Source: Protula sp. h YS-2021
Taxonomy: Eukaryota > Annelida > Polychaeta > Sabellida > Serpulidae
Direction of reading: 5' to 3'
DNA: 64,000 nt
Assembly (NCBI GenBank): GCA_949752745.1
Contig: OX457024.1
Coordinates: 55,306,510-55,370,509, forward strand
Part shown: in pieces, positions 31,561-42,735 of the stretch
How positions within the stretch are numbered: position 1 is the stretch's first letter
Layout: each line of letters starts with the position of its first letter
Notes under the pieces: generated by a model
What the model saw: only the letters and a program-made list of their open reading frames with translations
The model's database searches: none
What the model was told of the DNA's origin: nothing
Program-made: the position numbers and the translations under genes

Positions 31561-32387
31561 ATTCCTTGGACGCCTCACACAACGTTTCCTAAGACGATAA
31601 ACAACGCACAGGATATTGATCATCAACGAATACTTTTATTAAGTTCTATCTAAAAGAGTTCACCCAAAATGAATTAAACGGACTTTATTCAATTGGTCCT
31701 TTTATAGCAGCAAAAGAGTTATTTCTAACCCTGACTCTATCTGTTACAGCACGAACTAAAGTCAGAGCCACAAAGGAGCCATATCAAGCAAGGATCAGAA
31801 GATCCCAAAAGCCCAGGACCAGAAGCAACCGCAAGACAGTTAACTTTCAAAGACATTAGGACAGTTACTTGCCTAAATGGCTGCCTACGTTCAAGCAGTC
31901 GGTCGGTGGAAAGAGGCATTTTCCCACTTTTCTTTTATTGTCGTAGAGTAATGGCTATTAAAATTTCTCACTTAACTTGAATGAGAAAGAATCTGTGATT
32001 TATTTGTGTTTAAACTGATAAATAATTTACTTTATCAATTGCTGCATTTGTGTTGATCTAGCACTAACAAGTGCACAGACTGTTTATTTCTAGAGATCGT
32101 GTGATTTAACTTCAACAAAGTATGTTATATTATATTAAGATTACTGCACATTAGTCATTTTGTACATATGTCACCCGACATCGGTTGGGCGTACAATTCG
32201 TGGAAGGTTGGAGGACACACAAGTAAGACACACAAGTGCCTCTGGTCATAGCAGTATCCTTACTCTATTGTCGTAGCAGGGTCACTTCAACTGTGATTGT
32301 GTGCACATATATATGTACTTATTTAATCCATCCCGCTTTGAAAAGGGGGAGCAGAGCCAAGTAAGCAATGGGTAGAACCATCCAAGG
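31561..32387. other. Spacer before element B, no gene
   Basis: AT-rich sequence with no supported frame. A possible TATA-like cacatatatatgt near 32,305 lies upstream of the first element B frame. I see no copy of the right-end subrepeats here, so the left terminus of element B is missing or diverged. Confidence 0.4.
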
Positions 32388-32675
32388 ATGGATGTAGAAA
32401 CGTGTTTCAAGGAGAAGTATGTGGACTACATGATAAGTGAACTGGCGCGTTTTGGATCTATTCAACAACAACTGCAACACTTTGACATCTATTGAGAACT
32501 TGCTAATTCCACGTTGAACTTGCCAAACTTACGTGAGGATTTCATCAAAGAGTGTGTGCTTTCAGGCATTGACGGAGCTGAGGAATGTGATGTGGAAGCG
32601 GCATATCACTTTGCTCGATTTGAACCAAGACTGTTTGATGAAGTGAGAGGGCGGTTAATCTACATTGCAGAATAA
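32388..32675 (+). pseudogene. Small ORF upstream of integrase, element B
   Basis: The ATG at 32,388 opens MDVETCFKEKYVDYMISELA. One in-frame TGA follows QHFDIY. The C-terminal block FIKECVLSGIDGAEECDVEA then HFARFEP ends at TAA 32,675. Element C has a counterpart. No known family is recognised. A short Cys/His-rich frame with CPACQNEECQEHTCHSTC follows at about 32,760-32,877 and may be another small gene. Confidence 0.45.
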
Positions 32676-32951
32676 TGGTAGACATTACATTGAGACAATA
32701 TATTGCGCAAAAAACATATTGTGAAGAATTGTTATTAGCTGTATTGCATACTTAGCATGTCCTGCTTGTCAAAATGAAGAGTGTCAAGAACATACTTGTC
32801 ATTCTACATGTGTCTATACATATTGGAATGAAGCTAAATATTGCAATGAGTTAAAAAACATGTTGGTTGAGTTATAAAAACATGTTGATTGAGTTATATG
32901 GCAAAATAAAATGCAAGATATGTTAACAAGTGTTGATCATTTATTGTCAAC

Positions 32952-33930
32952 ATGTCGACGTGGAAAGACTACTTAACCAATATTTACTTTGAACCTGGTC
33001 AATCCGGGGCATTTGTTGGTCCTTACAGACTTTATCACATATTAAAAACATGATCAACCAGTGACTCATTCGAAAGTGAAGAAATGATTACAGGATCAAG
33101 ATGCATTCAGTTTACTACAACCTGAAAAATATAGGTTTAAAAGGCAACGTGTCATGTCATTACACGTGGTATTGATGACATGTGGGATTTTGATTTAGCT
33201 GACATGGGAAACATAGCTGCCTCTAATGATGACACCCGCTTTTTATTGGTTGTCATTGATGTGTTTTCCAAATATTTGTGGTTGCAGCCAATACCTAATA
33301 AATCACATACCAGCGTCATAGAAGCCTTTCAAAAGATTTTTCATGAAACACAACGAAGACCACGAACTCTAAGGTCGGATAAAGGAACTGAATTTAAAAA
33401 CAGATGGGTAAAAGCATTTTTGAAGGAGGGAATACATGCCTATACGACAAAGAATGAAACAAAAGCCAACTTGCTGAGAGAGTCATTCGTACTCTAAAGG
33501 GAATGATGTATCGTCATTTCCTACATAATCAAACTTATCGCTATATGGACATCCTTCCAGACTTGGGTACAACTACAACCATGGACCTCATGGCTCCCTC
33601 CCTAATAAGTATGCTCCTGCAGATATTCGTAAAGACAACGAATATAAAGTGTGGAAGTATATATATGTAGACAAATTGAAATTGAAACCAAAGAAGAAGA
33701 CGCAAGTGGACGTAAGAAGTTTTCATTATCACACGTCGTTTTAAGAAGCAGCGAATACACTTGTATCGTGTGAAAGACTTTTTGGACGAAGATATTGATG
33801 GGCATTTCTATGAAGAAGAACTGGAGAAAGTGAGAAAAGATATTGAATCTGTCTACAGAATTGAAAAGGTTTTGAAAACACGTGGTTTGGTTGGCCAAAG
33901 AAGTTTAACAGTTGGGTGAAAGAATCAGAC
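32952..33930 (+). pseudogene. Retroviral-type DDE integrase, element B
   Basis: It begins MSTWKDYLTNIYFEPG, with shifts near 33,050-33,170. The catalytic core keeps DFDLADM and LLVVIDVFSKYLWLQPIPNK (first Asp region) and LRSDKGTEFKNRW (second Asp). A frameshift near 33,475 disrupts the Glu region (VIRTLKG continues in another frame). The C-terminal YTCIV...KDFLDEDIDGHFYEEEL and IEKVLKTR chromodomain ends around 33,925. This is the Polinton integrase family, needed for genomic insertion. Non-functional as read. Confidence 0.88.
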
Positions 33931-33937
33931 GTTAAAA

Positions 33938-34595
33938 ATAAAGCATCCATTCACATGTTTGATCTCTGGACCTATAGGCAGTGGTAGAACTTCTCTAGTT
34001 AGGAAAATTCTAGAACAAAAGTTAATTAAACCCCCTCCAAACCATTTTATGGTTCTATGCAGCAGATCAGCCTTTGCACAAGGGAATGAAAGGTGTGGAA
34101 TTTTACCAAGGCATTCCAGATGACATTAAAGAGCGCTTTAACCCAAAAAAAACTTACTCATCATTGATGACGTAATGACCAAATGTCATAGTGATGAGCG
34201 TATGACACGTCTCTTTAGTGTTGGTAGCAGTCATCAAAATCTAAGCATTATTGTTATTGTGCATAATTTGTTCAATCATGGTAGAGAAATGCGAAATATT
34301 AGTTTGAATACACATTACATTATTCTGTTTAAAAATGGTAGAGACAGTCAACAAATAAGTACATTAGCGCGACAAATGTATCCTGGAAAATCTCAGTTTC
34401 TCATAGAAGCCCATCAAGATGCTACCAGCAAACCTCATGGCTATTGATTCATTGATTTGAAGCCGAAGACGAATGATCAACTACGTTTTCGTACCTGCAT
34501 TTTACCAAAAGACATACATTACGTATGTTGATAAAGTAGCGTATGAACAAGAACCAAGTCACTTGACCATTCCCAGACAAACGTATTCAACCTAA
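33938..34595 (+). pseudogene. FtsK/HerA-type packaging ATPase, element B
   Basis: The position of the A-copy start codon reads ATA. Walker A is GPIGSGRTS, with Arg at the invariant Lys. A frameshift near 34,040 separates it from Walker B (SLLIIDDVM in a shifted frame). Then SHQNLSIIVIVHNLFNHG, a sensor NTHYIILFKNGRDSQQ and a stop after SKPHGY follow. The gene ends near a TAA at about 34,595, before the basic protein. It would pump the genome into capsids. Broken at several independent sites. Confidence 0.85.
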
Positions 34596-34599
34596 TCGG

Positions 34600-34899
34600 C
34601 CTTTTCTTCACATACTCGCACGCAGCGGGCCTAAACGACGCAAATCCTTGCTACAACAAACTACCAAGGAGGAATTAACTAGCTTGTTTGAAATTTGTTT
34701 GAATATATTGCGAGGACATTTACCCTTGAGCTCAAAAAGGTATAAGGAATTCAAGCGTGAACGTCATACCCTACGCACACTGGCAGATAAGAAGATATCA
34801 CTTCAAAGAAAAAAGAAGTTGGTTAATCAGAAAGGAGGATTCATTGGAGCTATTGCTAAATCTGCATTACCCTTGTTAGCTCAGTTGCTGTTAAAATGA
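34600..34899 (+). CDS. Basic core-like protein with hydrophobic C-terminus, element B
   Basis: An open segment of about 99 codons without a clear ATG begins around RPFLHILARSGPKRRKSLLQ. The middle has SLFEICLNILRGHLPLSSKR, then lysine-rich KKISLQRKKKLVNQKGG. The end is a hydrophobic helix, FIGAIAKSALPLLAQLLLK. Its TGA overlaps the next start by ATGA. A cationic stretch and an amphipathic tail would suit a DNA-condensing or membrane-active virion component, but no family is named here. Confidence 0.5.
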   Translation, partial: PFLHILARSGPKRRKSLLQQTTKEELTSLFEICLNILRGHLPLSSKRYKEFKRERHTLRTLADKKISLQRKKKLVNQKGGFIGAIAKSALPLLAQLLLK

Positions 34900-35417
34900 A
34901 ACATACCTTGAAAATGGTCCTCATTCCTGAATATGAATATAAAATGTTGTTAGAAAAGAAGGGAAAAGATGGTGGAATCAAAACAAAAGTGAATAAACTT
35001 TTACGTGGGAAACGAACTCATGAAAAGGCAATAGAAATGTCACCAGTTCTTTGTCGTCATGTACGAACAATTCAGTCACAGCAACAACAACAACAAAAAA
35101 AGTCTGTTACATCATCCAATGCAGAAAAATCACAAAAGTTACAAGAGTTTCTAAACCATTTTCAACCTATTTATCATGTAAAACTAACACAACTTCTGGC
35201 AGAACTTAAGAAATATGGTACGAGATGGACAGATAAAAATGAACTTGTTTTAAAAACGGGTACTGTCATTACGAATTTCAAGATTATTGATTTGTTGAAA
35301 GAAGAATTGGTTGCTACAAGAATTAACGAACGACGAGAACCACCACATGGCTGGAAGCCGTTTATTGAGAAAATTGTAGACGCTAATATTCCAAAAACTG
35401 TTTTTGGCAACTCGTGA
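34896..35417 (+). CDS. Conserved Polinton protein of unknown function, element B
   Basis: The ATG overlaps the previous stop. The N-terminus has VLIPEYEYKMLLEKK, a short basic segment (KTKVNKLLRGKRTHEKA), and a Gln-rich linker (about nine Gln near residue 60). A globular C-terminal block follows with FQPIYHVKLTQLLAELKK, WTDKNELVLKTGTVI and HGWKPFIEKIVDANIP. A frameshift near 35,405 shifts the last residues (DITKEIQQRQVSF continues in another frame toward 35,490). It is the same gene as 9,545-10,072. Function unknown. The position suggests a late or virion gene. Confidence 0.6.
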   Translation: MKHTLKMVLIPEYEYKMLLEKKGKDGGIKTKVNKLLRGKRTHEKAIEMSPVLCRHVRTIQSQQQQQQKKSVTSSNAEKSQKLQEFLNHFQPIYHVKLTQLLAELKKYGTRWTDKNELVLKTGTVITNFKIIDLLKEELVATRINERREPPHGWKPFIEKIVDANIPKTVFGNS

Positions 35418-35464
35418 AGATATTACAAAAGAGATACAACAACGTCAAGTCTCTTTCCAGGAGG

Positions 35465-35758
35465 ATGGGAAACTTTTTACCACGGATTAAAGAGTTATGG
35501 TGTTGTTGTTGTAAAGAAAATGAAAATAAAAATACTATTCCTGTAAAAATTAGGTGTGTAAGTGCTTGTTGTCAAGGAGAAGTAGAAGATACTAATGTAG
35601 ATCATGTAAACAGCAATGCAGATCATGTGGACAGTGTGGATGACATGTGTCAAACACGAAGTAATGTATATACACATCTAGTCTATCTACATCACATAAA
35701 CGATTTAGCCATCATGGAGTCAACAAGTTTTTTACATTACTTTGCCCAGCAATGCTAG
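35465..35758 (+). CDS. Small Cys-rich lipid-anchor-type protein, element B
   Basis: The ATG at 35,465 gives MGNFLPRIKELWCCCC, with Gly2 followed by a four-Cys cluster. Position 6 is Pro here but Thr in copy A, so the myristoylation match is weaker. KIRCVSACCQGEV repeats the second Cys motif of copy A. An acidic VDHVNSNADHVDSVDD tract, not shared with A, precedes the end. The frame reads through the penton start at 35,714 and stops at 35,758. Confidence 0.55.
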   Translation: MGNFLPRIKELWCCCCKENENKNTIPVKIRCVSACCQGEVEDTNVDHVNSNADHVDSVDDMCQTRSNVYTHLVYLHHINDLAIMESTSFLHYFAQQC

Positions 35759-35950
35759 TATGAACTATTATCCCCACAACAAGGCTTCTACTTATCAAAT
35801 TCATTTACTTAGTACATTACATTTGAAAGGGAAATATGAAGTAACCTTAGCTGAAATTCAATACTCCCACACATGGACGACAATGAGGCCAGGAATAGAC
35901 TACTCTTGGTTATCGATCATCATTAAGAGCATTTTATCAAGTTACTATTC

Positions 35951-37019
35951 TGTCAGAATATCTTTGGACCTGTTAGGGCATGTGTCGGATATACATGTAT
36001 TTTGATTTGGTGTTAAGGCTTTCTCAGCCCTTTCCACAAGTATCAGGGCATATATCGACAGAATGCGTCGTTTTGGTTATGTTTAGCTGTTAAAGTACGC
36101 AAAAGTGAGTACATGTGTTATTGTCGCGCCGTGTGTGAATGCATGGTGTTTTGAGTGTCCTGGGCGTGTTTGTGGTTCAGTTTATGTCCCACTCTGCTTG
36201 TTGTAGTGTAGGATGCGTCTGTTTTGTGGGAATGCAGAGAAAGCCAAGTCAATGCGGGTGTTTGTTTCATGTGTTGTAAAATGATAAACTTGGTGAGAGT
36301 AAATTTACCGGAAAACTGGAGATGTGACGGTTTTGGTACAAAGCGCGACAGGACCTCGACGATCAGTGTGGGATCCAAAGGGACCTCGGCATGGTGAACG
36401 CGATGGTGTTTGTTTCAGACCCGTTGGAGGTCGTTTTGTTGGATTTTGCCATTTGGAAATTTACTTATATGTCAAGTATATTTGGTAACTTCAGACGTCG
36501 ACAACGAAATTTTTAGTTTCACACGGCGTTGCGTAGAACGCTCATTTCATTTTGTCGGGTTTTGAGACGAGGGAAATAATTTCGAAAACATCACTTTTTG
36601 GTCGCTATGTAATTTGTAAGGTCTGTTTTTGGGCAGCTAGTTTCTCATTGGTTCTTAGTTTAGGCTTGAAACTCTTTGATTGGTTGCATTTTGAATTAGC
36701 GGCGGCTGCTCTACCAGCGAGTATATAATGAACGCGCTTGCTTCGCCGTCAGCAGTTTGTTTTATGAAGGCATAGTGGCCACACGTCAGGTGTGAGTTCT
36801 AGTGGTGCACAGGAAGTTTTTATTTGTGGTGCTGTTGCACAGAAAGTTGTTATTATATCAAATATTATATTATACAAATATCAAAGGGATTAGTTTATTT
36901 CCACTGCAGTTTTACTGGATTAAAAAGTAAACGGAATTTCAGAAATTATAAAACGTTGCAATCTTGCTCCGTCGAAAGTCACACGACACCTTACACGAGG
37001 ACCCGCTAATTTCGTGACA
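35951..37019 (+). repeat. Gypsy 5' LTR
   Basis: 1,069 bp, shared with 41,581-42,735. A promoter-like agcgagtatataatgaacgc (about 36,716) precedes the shared 3' part. Compared with the 3' LTR it lacks about 100 bp near 36,540 and has small gains near 36,760-36,840. Confidence 0.9.
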
Positions 37020-37021
37020 TT

Positions 37022-37039
37022 TGGGGGCTCGTCCGGGAT
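37022..37039 (+). other. Primer binding site, tRNA-Pro type
   Basis: TGGGGGCTCGTCCGGGAT lies two bases after the LTR. It is identical to the well known tRNA-Pro primer site of gammaretroviruses such as MLV, and complements the 3' end of tRNA-Pro. Confidence 0.9.
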
Positions 37040-37068
37040 AAAAAGCATATCGTCAAGAGGTAAACAAG

Positions 37069-38166
37069 ATGGAACAACAAGGTTTACGGCAGTGGATAGA
37101 GCTTGGCCAAGCACTCGGATATCGCGACGAGGAGCTGCGCCGCTTCGTCTAGCAAGAGGAACAGAAGGCGTTGGAGAAGGAACGAGTTGCGCTCGAACGG
37201 GAGCAGCGCGCTCAAGAAAGGGAAGATTGGCAAAAGGAGCAACAGCGGCAATTTGAACTTGAACGCCTTCGCGAGGAAGCACGCTTGCTGCAGATAAGGA
37301 CACAGGCTGAACGTCCAGCTGAGCGTGAACGCGAAAACTTTGCAAGTACACGACCAAAGCGACCGAAGTTCGACGAGAAAGTCGACGATGTTGATGCGTT
37401 CCTCGAGCGATTCGAGCGATTCGCACGCAGCCAACAATGGGCAGAAAACACGTGGACGATCAGCTTGAGCGCGATACTTACGGGCAAAGCACTCGAGGTG
37501 TACAGCAGCATGCCTATCGAAGCCGCCGAGAATTATCAGATGCTGAAAGCTGCGATTTTGCGTCGGTACCAGCTAACGGAAGAAGGATATCGCGCTAAGT
37601 TTCGTGAAATCAAGCCGGAAAAAGAGGAATCCGTCAGACAGTATAGCGCTCGTCAAAAACTTTCTTTTTACCGTTGGATACAGATGTCCGGCATCGAAAG
37701 AAATTTCGACGCACTTTACGACCTGTTGCTGAGGGAGCAGTTTATTAACACTTGTAGTAGCGATCTCAGCTTGTTTCTTCAAGAACGTGCTCCAAGGTCA
37801 ATTGATGATGTCACACGGCTCGCGGAGCAGTATTTGGAGGCACATGGTGGTGGAATCGGGCATACGAAAGGAAAAGGGCCACAATACTCTCGACAAACGA
37901 TCAGTCGCAATAACCAAAGTCCACGGCCACAGAATCAACAGCAGACGTCTGTGCAGTGCTACAACTGCGGCAAATACGAACATTACGCTCGTGATTGTCT
38001 CAAACCGAAGAATGGAAGTAGCCCACGATCGAACGTAACGGAGCAGTATCGGGGTAACCTCAACAAAGTGGACGACCACGTACGAACGCGAAAACAGGAG
38101 CCGTTGCAGCTAAACCACCTCTGGAAATTGTTTACGAAAATGTCAAGGACGGATTACTGTGTTTAG
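37069..38166 (+). pseudogene. Gypsy (Gmr1-like) Gag
   Basis: The ATG at 37,069 (MEQQGLRQWIELGQ) is followed by a TAG after 27 codons, then a frame open to 38,166. A highly charged coiled coil (ALEREQRAQEREDWQKEQQR) leads to a capsid region with DDVDAFLERFERFA, LTGKALEVYSSM and LREQFINTCSSDLSLFLQER. This last region resembles the SCAN-like C-terminal capsid module reported from Gmr1 elements. A CCHC knuckle, CYNCGKYEHYARDC, is near the end. It packages the element's RNA. Confidence 0.85.
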
Positions 38167-38690
38167 CCAATGGTTCCATTTACCGGAGCCATAAGCGACT
38201 CCCGTTATACAGAGGCCTAGTTTCTGGAGAAAGAGTGATAGTCTTGCGCGATACAGGTTGTGACAGTGCGGTTGTCTGCAAAGACCTTGTTAGGGATAAC
38301 GAAATGACAGGATAAATCAGCGGCTGTGTTTTGATGGATACCATCCGGAGATTTCCCATGGCACGCGTAAGTGTCGAAACGCCTATTTACAGTGGATTGC
38401 TAGATGTGATGGTAGTGCAGAACCCACCATGCGATCTGATCATTGGAAACATACTACCAAATGAAACGAACTTAGACCTTCCGGTTGAAAAAGTACCTGG
38501 CGACGTCTGTGTCAAAACAGAAAGTGTCGAGACGGAAGGAATGAAACGGGTGGAAACATCTACAGCAATGGCTACAGTGACCCGTGAACAGAGTGTTAAA
38601 GCTCGACAGCCGAAGCAGCCACTAGTAACTCCAGATGTGAAATTGGAATACGTCAGCTCAGACCAGAGAAATGCAAAACGTTGATGAATC
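38167..38690 (+). pseudogene. Gypsy aspartic protease region
   Basis: VIVLRDTGCDSAVVCKDLV (about 38,228) is a DTG-type active site with Cys in place of the usual Ala/Ser. PCDLIIGNILPNET (about 38,430) is the second conserved strand. A stop near 38,314 and a shift near 38,685 break the frame. An acidic linker runs to the next domain. Confidence 0.75.
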
Positions 38691-38819
38691 GCTTACAAAG
38701 TTCTTTGAGCACGCCAACAACAAGACGATACTCAAAACGCAGAAGAGTGGAAGTTCTCGCTATATTGTGAGGAAAGGAATACTCATGCGCTACTATTTTA
38801 GTTCAAGGGAGAACTAGAG

Positions 38820-39860
38820 GTGCAGCTGAAGCAAATCGTGTTACCAACACAATTAAGATCGCGAATCATGTCACTCGCTCATGAATCGATTGTTGGTGGA
38901 CACTTGGGTATTAAGAAGACAACAGACAGGATCACCGCGAACTTTAACTGGCCACGGATAGACGCCGATGTGAAACGGTTTTGTCAGTCCTGTGACGTGT
39001 GCCAGCGCACCATTCCAAAAGGACGCGTGAACAAGGTTCCACTGGAAGCGGCAACCAATACATCCTTACAGTTGTCGACTATGCCACGCGCTAAACGGAA
39101 GCGATCCCACTCAAGCGAATTGAGACGGTTGTTGTCGCAGAAGCACTTCTAGAAGTATTCAGCCGTGTTGGATTTCCGAGTGAAGTGCTGAGTGATCAAG
39201 GCACGTAGTTTACGTCAGATCTGATGGCAGAAGTCTGTAGACTGATCTCCGTAAACAGCTCTTCACTACCCCCTACAACCCAAAGTGCAACGGACTCTGT
39301 GAACGTATAAATGGAGTGTTAAAGGGGATGTTAACGAGAATGTGCAAGCAGAGGCCAAGAGACTGGGATCGCTATTTACCAGTCGTATTGTTCGCATACA
39401 GAAAAGTACCACATGCTAGCACCGGATTTTTGCCGTTTGAGCTGCTGTACGGACGAAAAGTGCGCGGACCTCTGGATATACTAAAAGACATCTGGCTAGA
39501 TGAAGACACATCAGACGAAGTGCGGAATACATACGAGTATGTCGCGAATTTCCGTAACCGTCTCGAAGAAACGTGTCAAGTCGCTCGGGAGAGTCTCATG
39601 GAAGCCCAAGGCAAATATCGTCATCACTATGACAGGAAGACGAAAGATTTACCGTTGGACAAAAGGTCTACCTGTTATTGCCAACCGCAGCCAATAAACT
39701 TCTTCTCCAGTGGAAAGGCCCATACACAGTTACCAAAGCGTTGAACCGCATGGACTATGAAGTGGATGTTAACGGCAAACGGAAAGTGTTCCACGCGAAC
39801 CTGTTTAAAGCTTGCATCGAAAGACATGGAGAGCCTGTGGATGACACAAACGACAAAGAC
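38820..39860 (+). pseudogene. Gypsy integrase located upstream of RT
   Basis: The zinc-binding domain has HESIVGGHLGIKKT then CQSCDVCQRT (HHCC). Core fragments include VDYATR, LSDQGT (then a stop) and FTSDLMAEV, with a shift before GMLTRMCKQRPRDWDRYLP and VLFAYRKVPHASTGFLPFEL. The C-terminus has a GPY/F module, LLLQWKGPYTVTKALNRMDY and KVFHANLFK. The domain is clearly N-terminal to RT in the same direction. Confidence 0.85.
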
Positions 39861-41283
39861 GAAGAGAGTGACGAAGAGACGCAAGAGGACACTATAGCGG
39901 CGTTCGCACGAATGGCTGTCATAACCGATGACGAGATGGATAATTTTGATTCACCACTACTCAGTGTCCCTGAAACAGAGCAGATGGAGGGTATTAACGA
40001 TGTCAACATTAGCAATGAGTTGACTGATGCGCAGAAGCGAGACGTCTGGAAACTCCTCCGGGAATTTGAGGTAATCTTTACAGATGTTCCTGGCGAGACG
40101 GATTTGGGCGTGCACAAGATTGAACTTACCACACAAGAACCAGTACGCGTGAAGCCATACCTTGTACCGTACTCAAAACGAAAGGATATTGACGATGAAG
40201 TCAAGAAGCTGCTAGACGCTGGAATCATCGAGGAAACGAATTCCGAATACAATTCGCCCATTGTACTGGTGAAGAAGAAAGATGGCTCCAACAGATTCTG
40301 TGTTGATTACAGATGATTGAATGCCATCACGAAGTTCGATACGGAACCAATGGGAAATTACAAGGACATTATGTCACGAGTCGGACAGGATTCGTTTTTA
40401 TTTAAAATAGATTTCACGAAAAGATACTGGCAGATACCTATGGAGGAAACGTCCAAGAAGTACACCCCGTTTTCAACACCGAACGGCAGTTATCAGTTTC
40501 GACGGAATGCATTCGGATTGGTGAACTCTGGTGCTGCTTTCAACAGCGTCATGAGGAAGTTACTTAAGGATATGCCCCACGTGGACAATTATGTCGATGA
40601 TCTGTTACCCCACACGGAAAGTTGGGAAAAGCATTTGAAAGTGCTTCGTGAACTGTTTCAAAGGAACAAGGGTGCGAAACTCACCATACGACCATCAAAG
40701 TGCTTTATTGGACACAAAGATATCAATTTTACGGGGCATGTCCTTGGCAACGGCGTTGTGCGCATGGAAGCTGAGAAGACCGAGAAAATCAAAAACGCAC
40801 CACGTCCGATAACAAAGAAGCAAGTTCGGTCGTTCCTTGGACTCGCCGGTTTTTACCGCAAATTTATACCGAACTTCGCTAATATCTCTGTACCACTCAC
40901 GGATCTGACACGGAAAGGAAGACCAAACACCGTTGAACTCTCTGGTACTGCGACTTCCAGACTGGAATAAACGGTTTGTGTTACGCACAGACGCGTCAGA
41001 TGATGGATTAGGCGCAGTCCTCCTGCAAACCCATGACGACGGTGCGTTTCCAATCGCCAATGCTAGCAGGAAGTTACTCCAACGCGAGAAGAATTACTCG
41101 GTCATCGAATGGACAGAACTTTATACTCGAAACCGATCACGCGCCACCAGCATATCTTCGAAAGGGAAAGAGGAGAGTAGCCGTTTGATGCGACTGTCCC
41201 TCTTTTTACAAAATTCCACTTTCGATGTGAAAGCCATTAAGGGAACTGAAAACGTTGGAGCAGACTACATGAGTAGATTGTAA
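39861..41283 (+). pseudogene. Gypsy reverse transcriptase and RNase H
   Basis: RT begins after an acidic linker: DLGVHKIELTTQEPVRVKPY, AGIIEETNSEYNSPIVLVKK, FKIDFTKRYWQIPM, FGLVNSGAAFN, catalytic NYVDDLLPHT, and FLGLAGFYRKFIPNFA. RNase H starts with VLRTDASDDGLGAVLLQ in a shifted frame (40,933) and ends DVKAIKGTENVGADYMSRL. A stop at 40,314-40,316 falls right after FCVDYR, and a shift lies near 40,960. No integrase follows, confirming the unusual order. Confidence 0.9.
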
Positions 41284-41580
41284 ACTTTCGAAGATGATAC
41301 TGTTTTGAGATACTTTGGTGTTCATCATTCATTTTTATTTACTTCAAAGTGTATTTTGGTGCATTTTGAGTATTGCTCATATTTCGATATGTTTTGTATT
41401 TTTTGACATACTTTTATGTTCCTAAAACTTGCTTGTGCAAGTTGTGCGACTTATGTACTGAAAACCAGCACTTGTTCCTTATGTGCATTTTAGAAAGAGT
41501 TTGAAAAAGGTTTTCAAGAAACAATACTCTGACGTTTTTGAAAGAAAACGACTTGAGTGTTTTCTTGAGAAGGGGGTGGT
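41284..41580 (+). other. Gypsy 3' untranslated region and polypurine tract
   Basis: Non-coding AT-rich sequence leads to gagaagggggtgg (about 41,567-41,579), a polypurine tract directly before the TGTCAG of the 3' LTR. Confidence 0.75.
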
Positions 41581-42735
41581 TGTCAGAATATCTTTGGACC
41601 TGTTAGGGCATGTGTCGGATATACATGTATTTTGATTTTGGTGTTAAGGCTTTCTCAACCCTTTCCACAAGTATCAGGGCATATATCGACAGAATGCGTC
41701 GTTTTGGTTATGTTTAGCTGTTAAAGTACGCAAAAGTGAGTTTTTGAGCATGCATGTGTTATTGTCGCGCCGTGTGTGAATGCATGGTGTTTTGAGAGTC
41801 CTGAGCGTGTTTGTGGTTCAATTTATGTCCCACTCTGCTTGTTGCAGTGTAGGATGCGTCTGTTTTGTGGGAATGCAGAGAAAGCCAAGTCGGTGCGGGT
41901 GTTTGTTTCATGTGTTGTAAAATGATAAACTGTTTAGTCAGAGTAAATTTACCAAAAAACTGGAGATGTGACGGTTTTGGTACAAAGCGCGACAGGACCT
42001 CGACGATCAGTGTGGGATCCAAAGGGACAGCGGCATGGTGAACGCGATGGTGTTTGTTTCAGACCCGTTGGAGGTCGTTTTGTTGGATTTTGCGTCATTT
42101 GGAAATTTACTTATATGTCAAGTATATTTGGTAACTTCAGAAGTCGACGACGAAATTTTTAGTTTCACATGGCGTTGCGTAGAACGAGTCAAGATTGTGC
42201 ATATGGCAATATTTTTGTGCTTAGAACTTTTCATTTTGTCGGGTTTTGAGACGAGATAAATTTTTGTGCTACCTAGCACAAACTTCTCATGTAGTTTTCA
42301 AGTATTTAGAAACCCCGTAGATTGGAACCAATAGTGCCACTTTATAAACAAAGTGGTGGCCGTTTCGAAAACATCACTTTTTTGGTCGCTACGTAATTTG
42401 TAAGATATGTTTTTGGGCAGCTAGTTTCTCATTGGTTCTTAGTTTAGGCGCGAAGCTCTTTGATTGGTTGCATTTTGAATTAGCGGCGGCTGTTCTGCCA
42501 GCGAGTATATAATGAACGCGCTTGCTGCGCCGTTGTTATTATGGAAAGTTATTATTATGAATAGTGTAAAATAAGGGAAATAACAACAAATATCAAAGAG
42601 AGAGATTAGTTTATTTCCACTGCAGTTGTACTGGATATAAAAATAAACGGAATTTCCGAAATTATAAAACGTTGCAATCTTGCTCCGTCGAAAGTCACAC
42701 CACACCTTACACGAGGACCCACTAATATCGTGACA
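41581..42735 (+). repeat. Gypsy 3' LTR
   Basis: 1,155 bp from TGTCAGAATATC to GTGACA. It is near-identical to the 5' LTR over most of its length, with scattered substitutions and a stretch of about 100 bp (about 42,190-42,360) missing from the other copy. Confidence 0.9.

Larger units (their letters stand above)
35951..42735 (+). mobile_element. Ty3/Gypsy retrotransposon with INT before RT (Gmr1-like)
   Basis: LTRs begin TGTCAG and end GTGACA. Flanks are TATTC (35,946-35,950) and CATTC (42,736-42,740), a target duplication with one difference. Internal order is PBS, gag, protease, integrase, RT, RNase H and polypurine tract. Usual Ty3/Gypsy elements have integrase last, so this is the Gmr1-type arrangement. 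Frameshifts and stops in pol and LTR indels show it is inactive. Confidence 0.9.

Noticed and set aside
36118..36378. ORF repeated at 36,118-36,378 and 41,759-42,022 (minus)
   Set aside because: The repetition is due to the Gypsy LTR. The frame is on the antisense strand of the element and has no domain.
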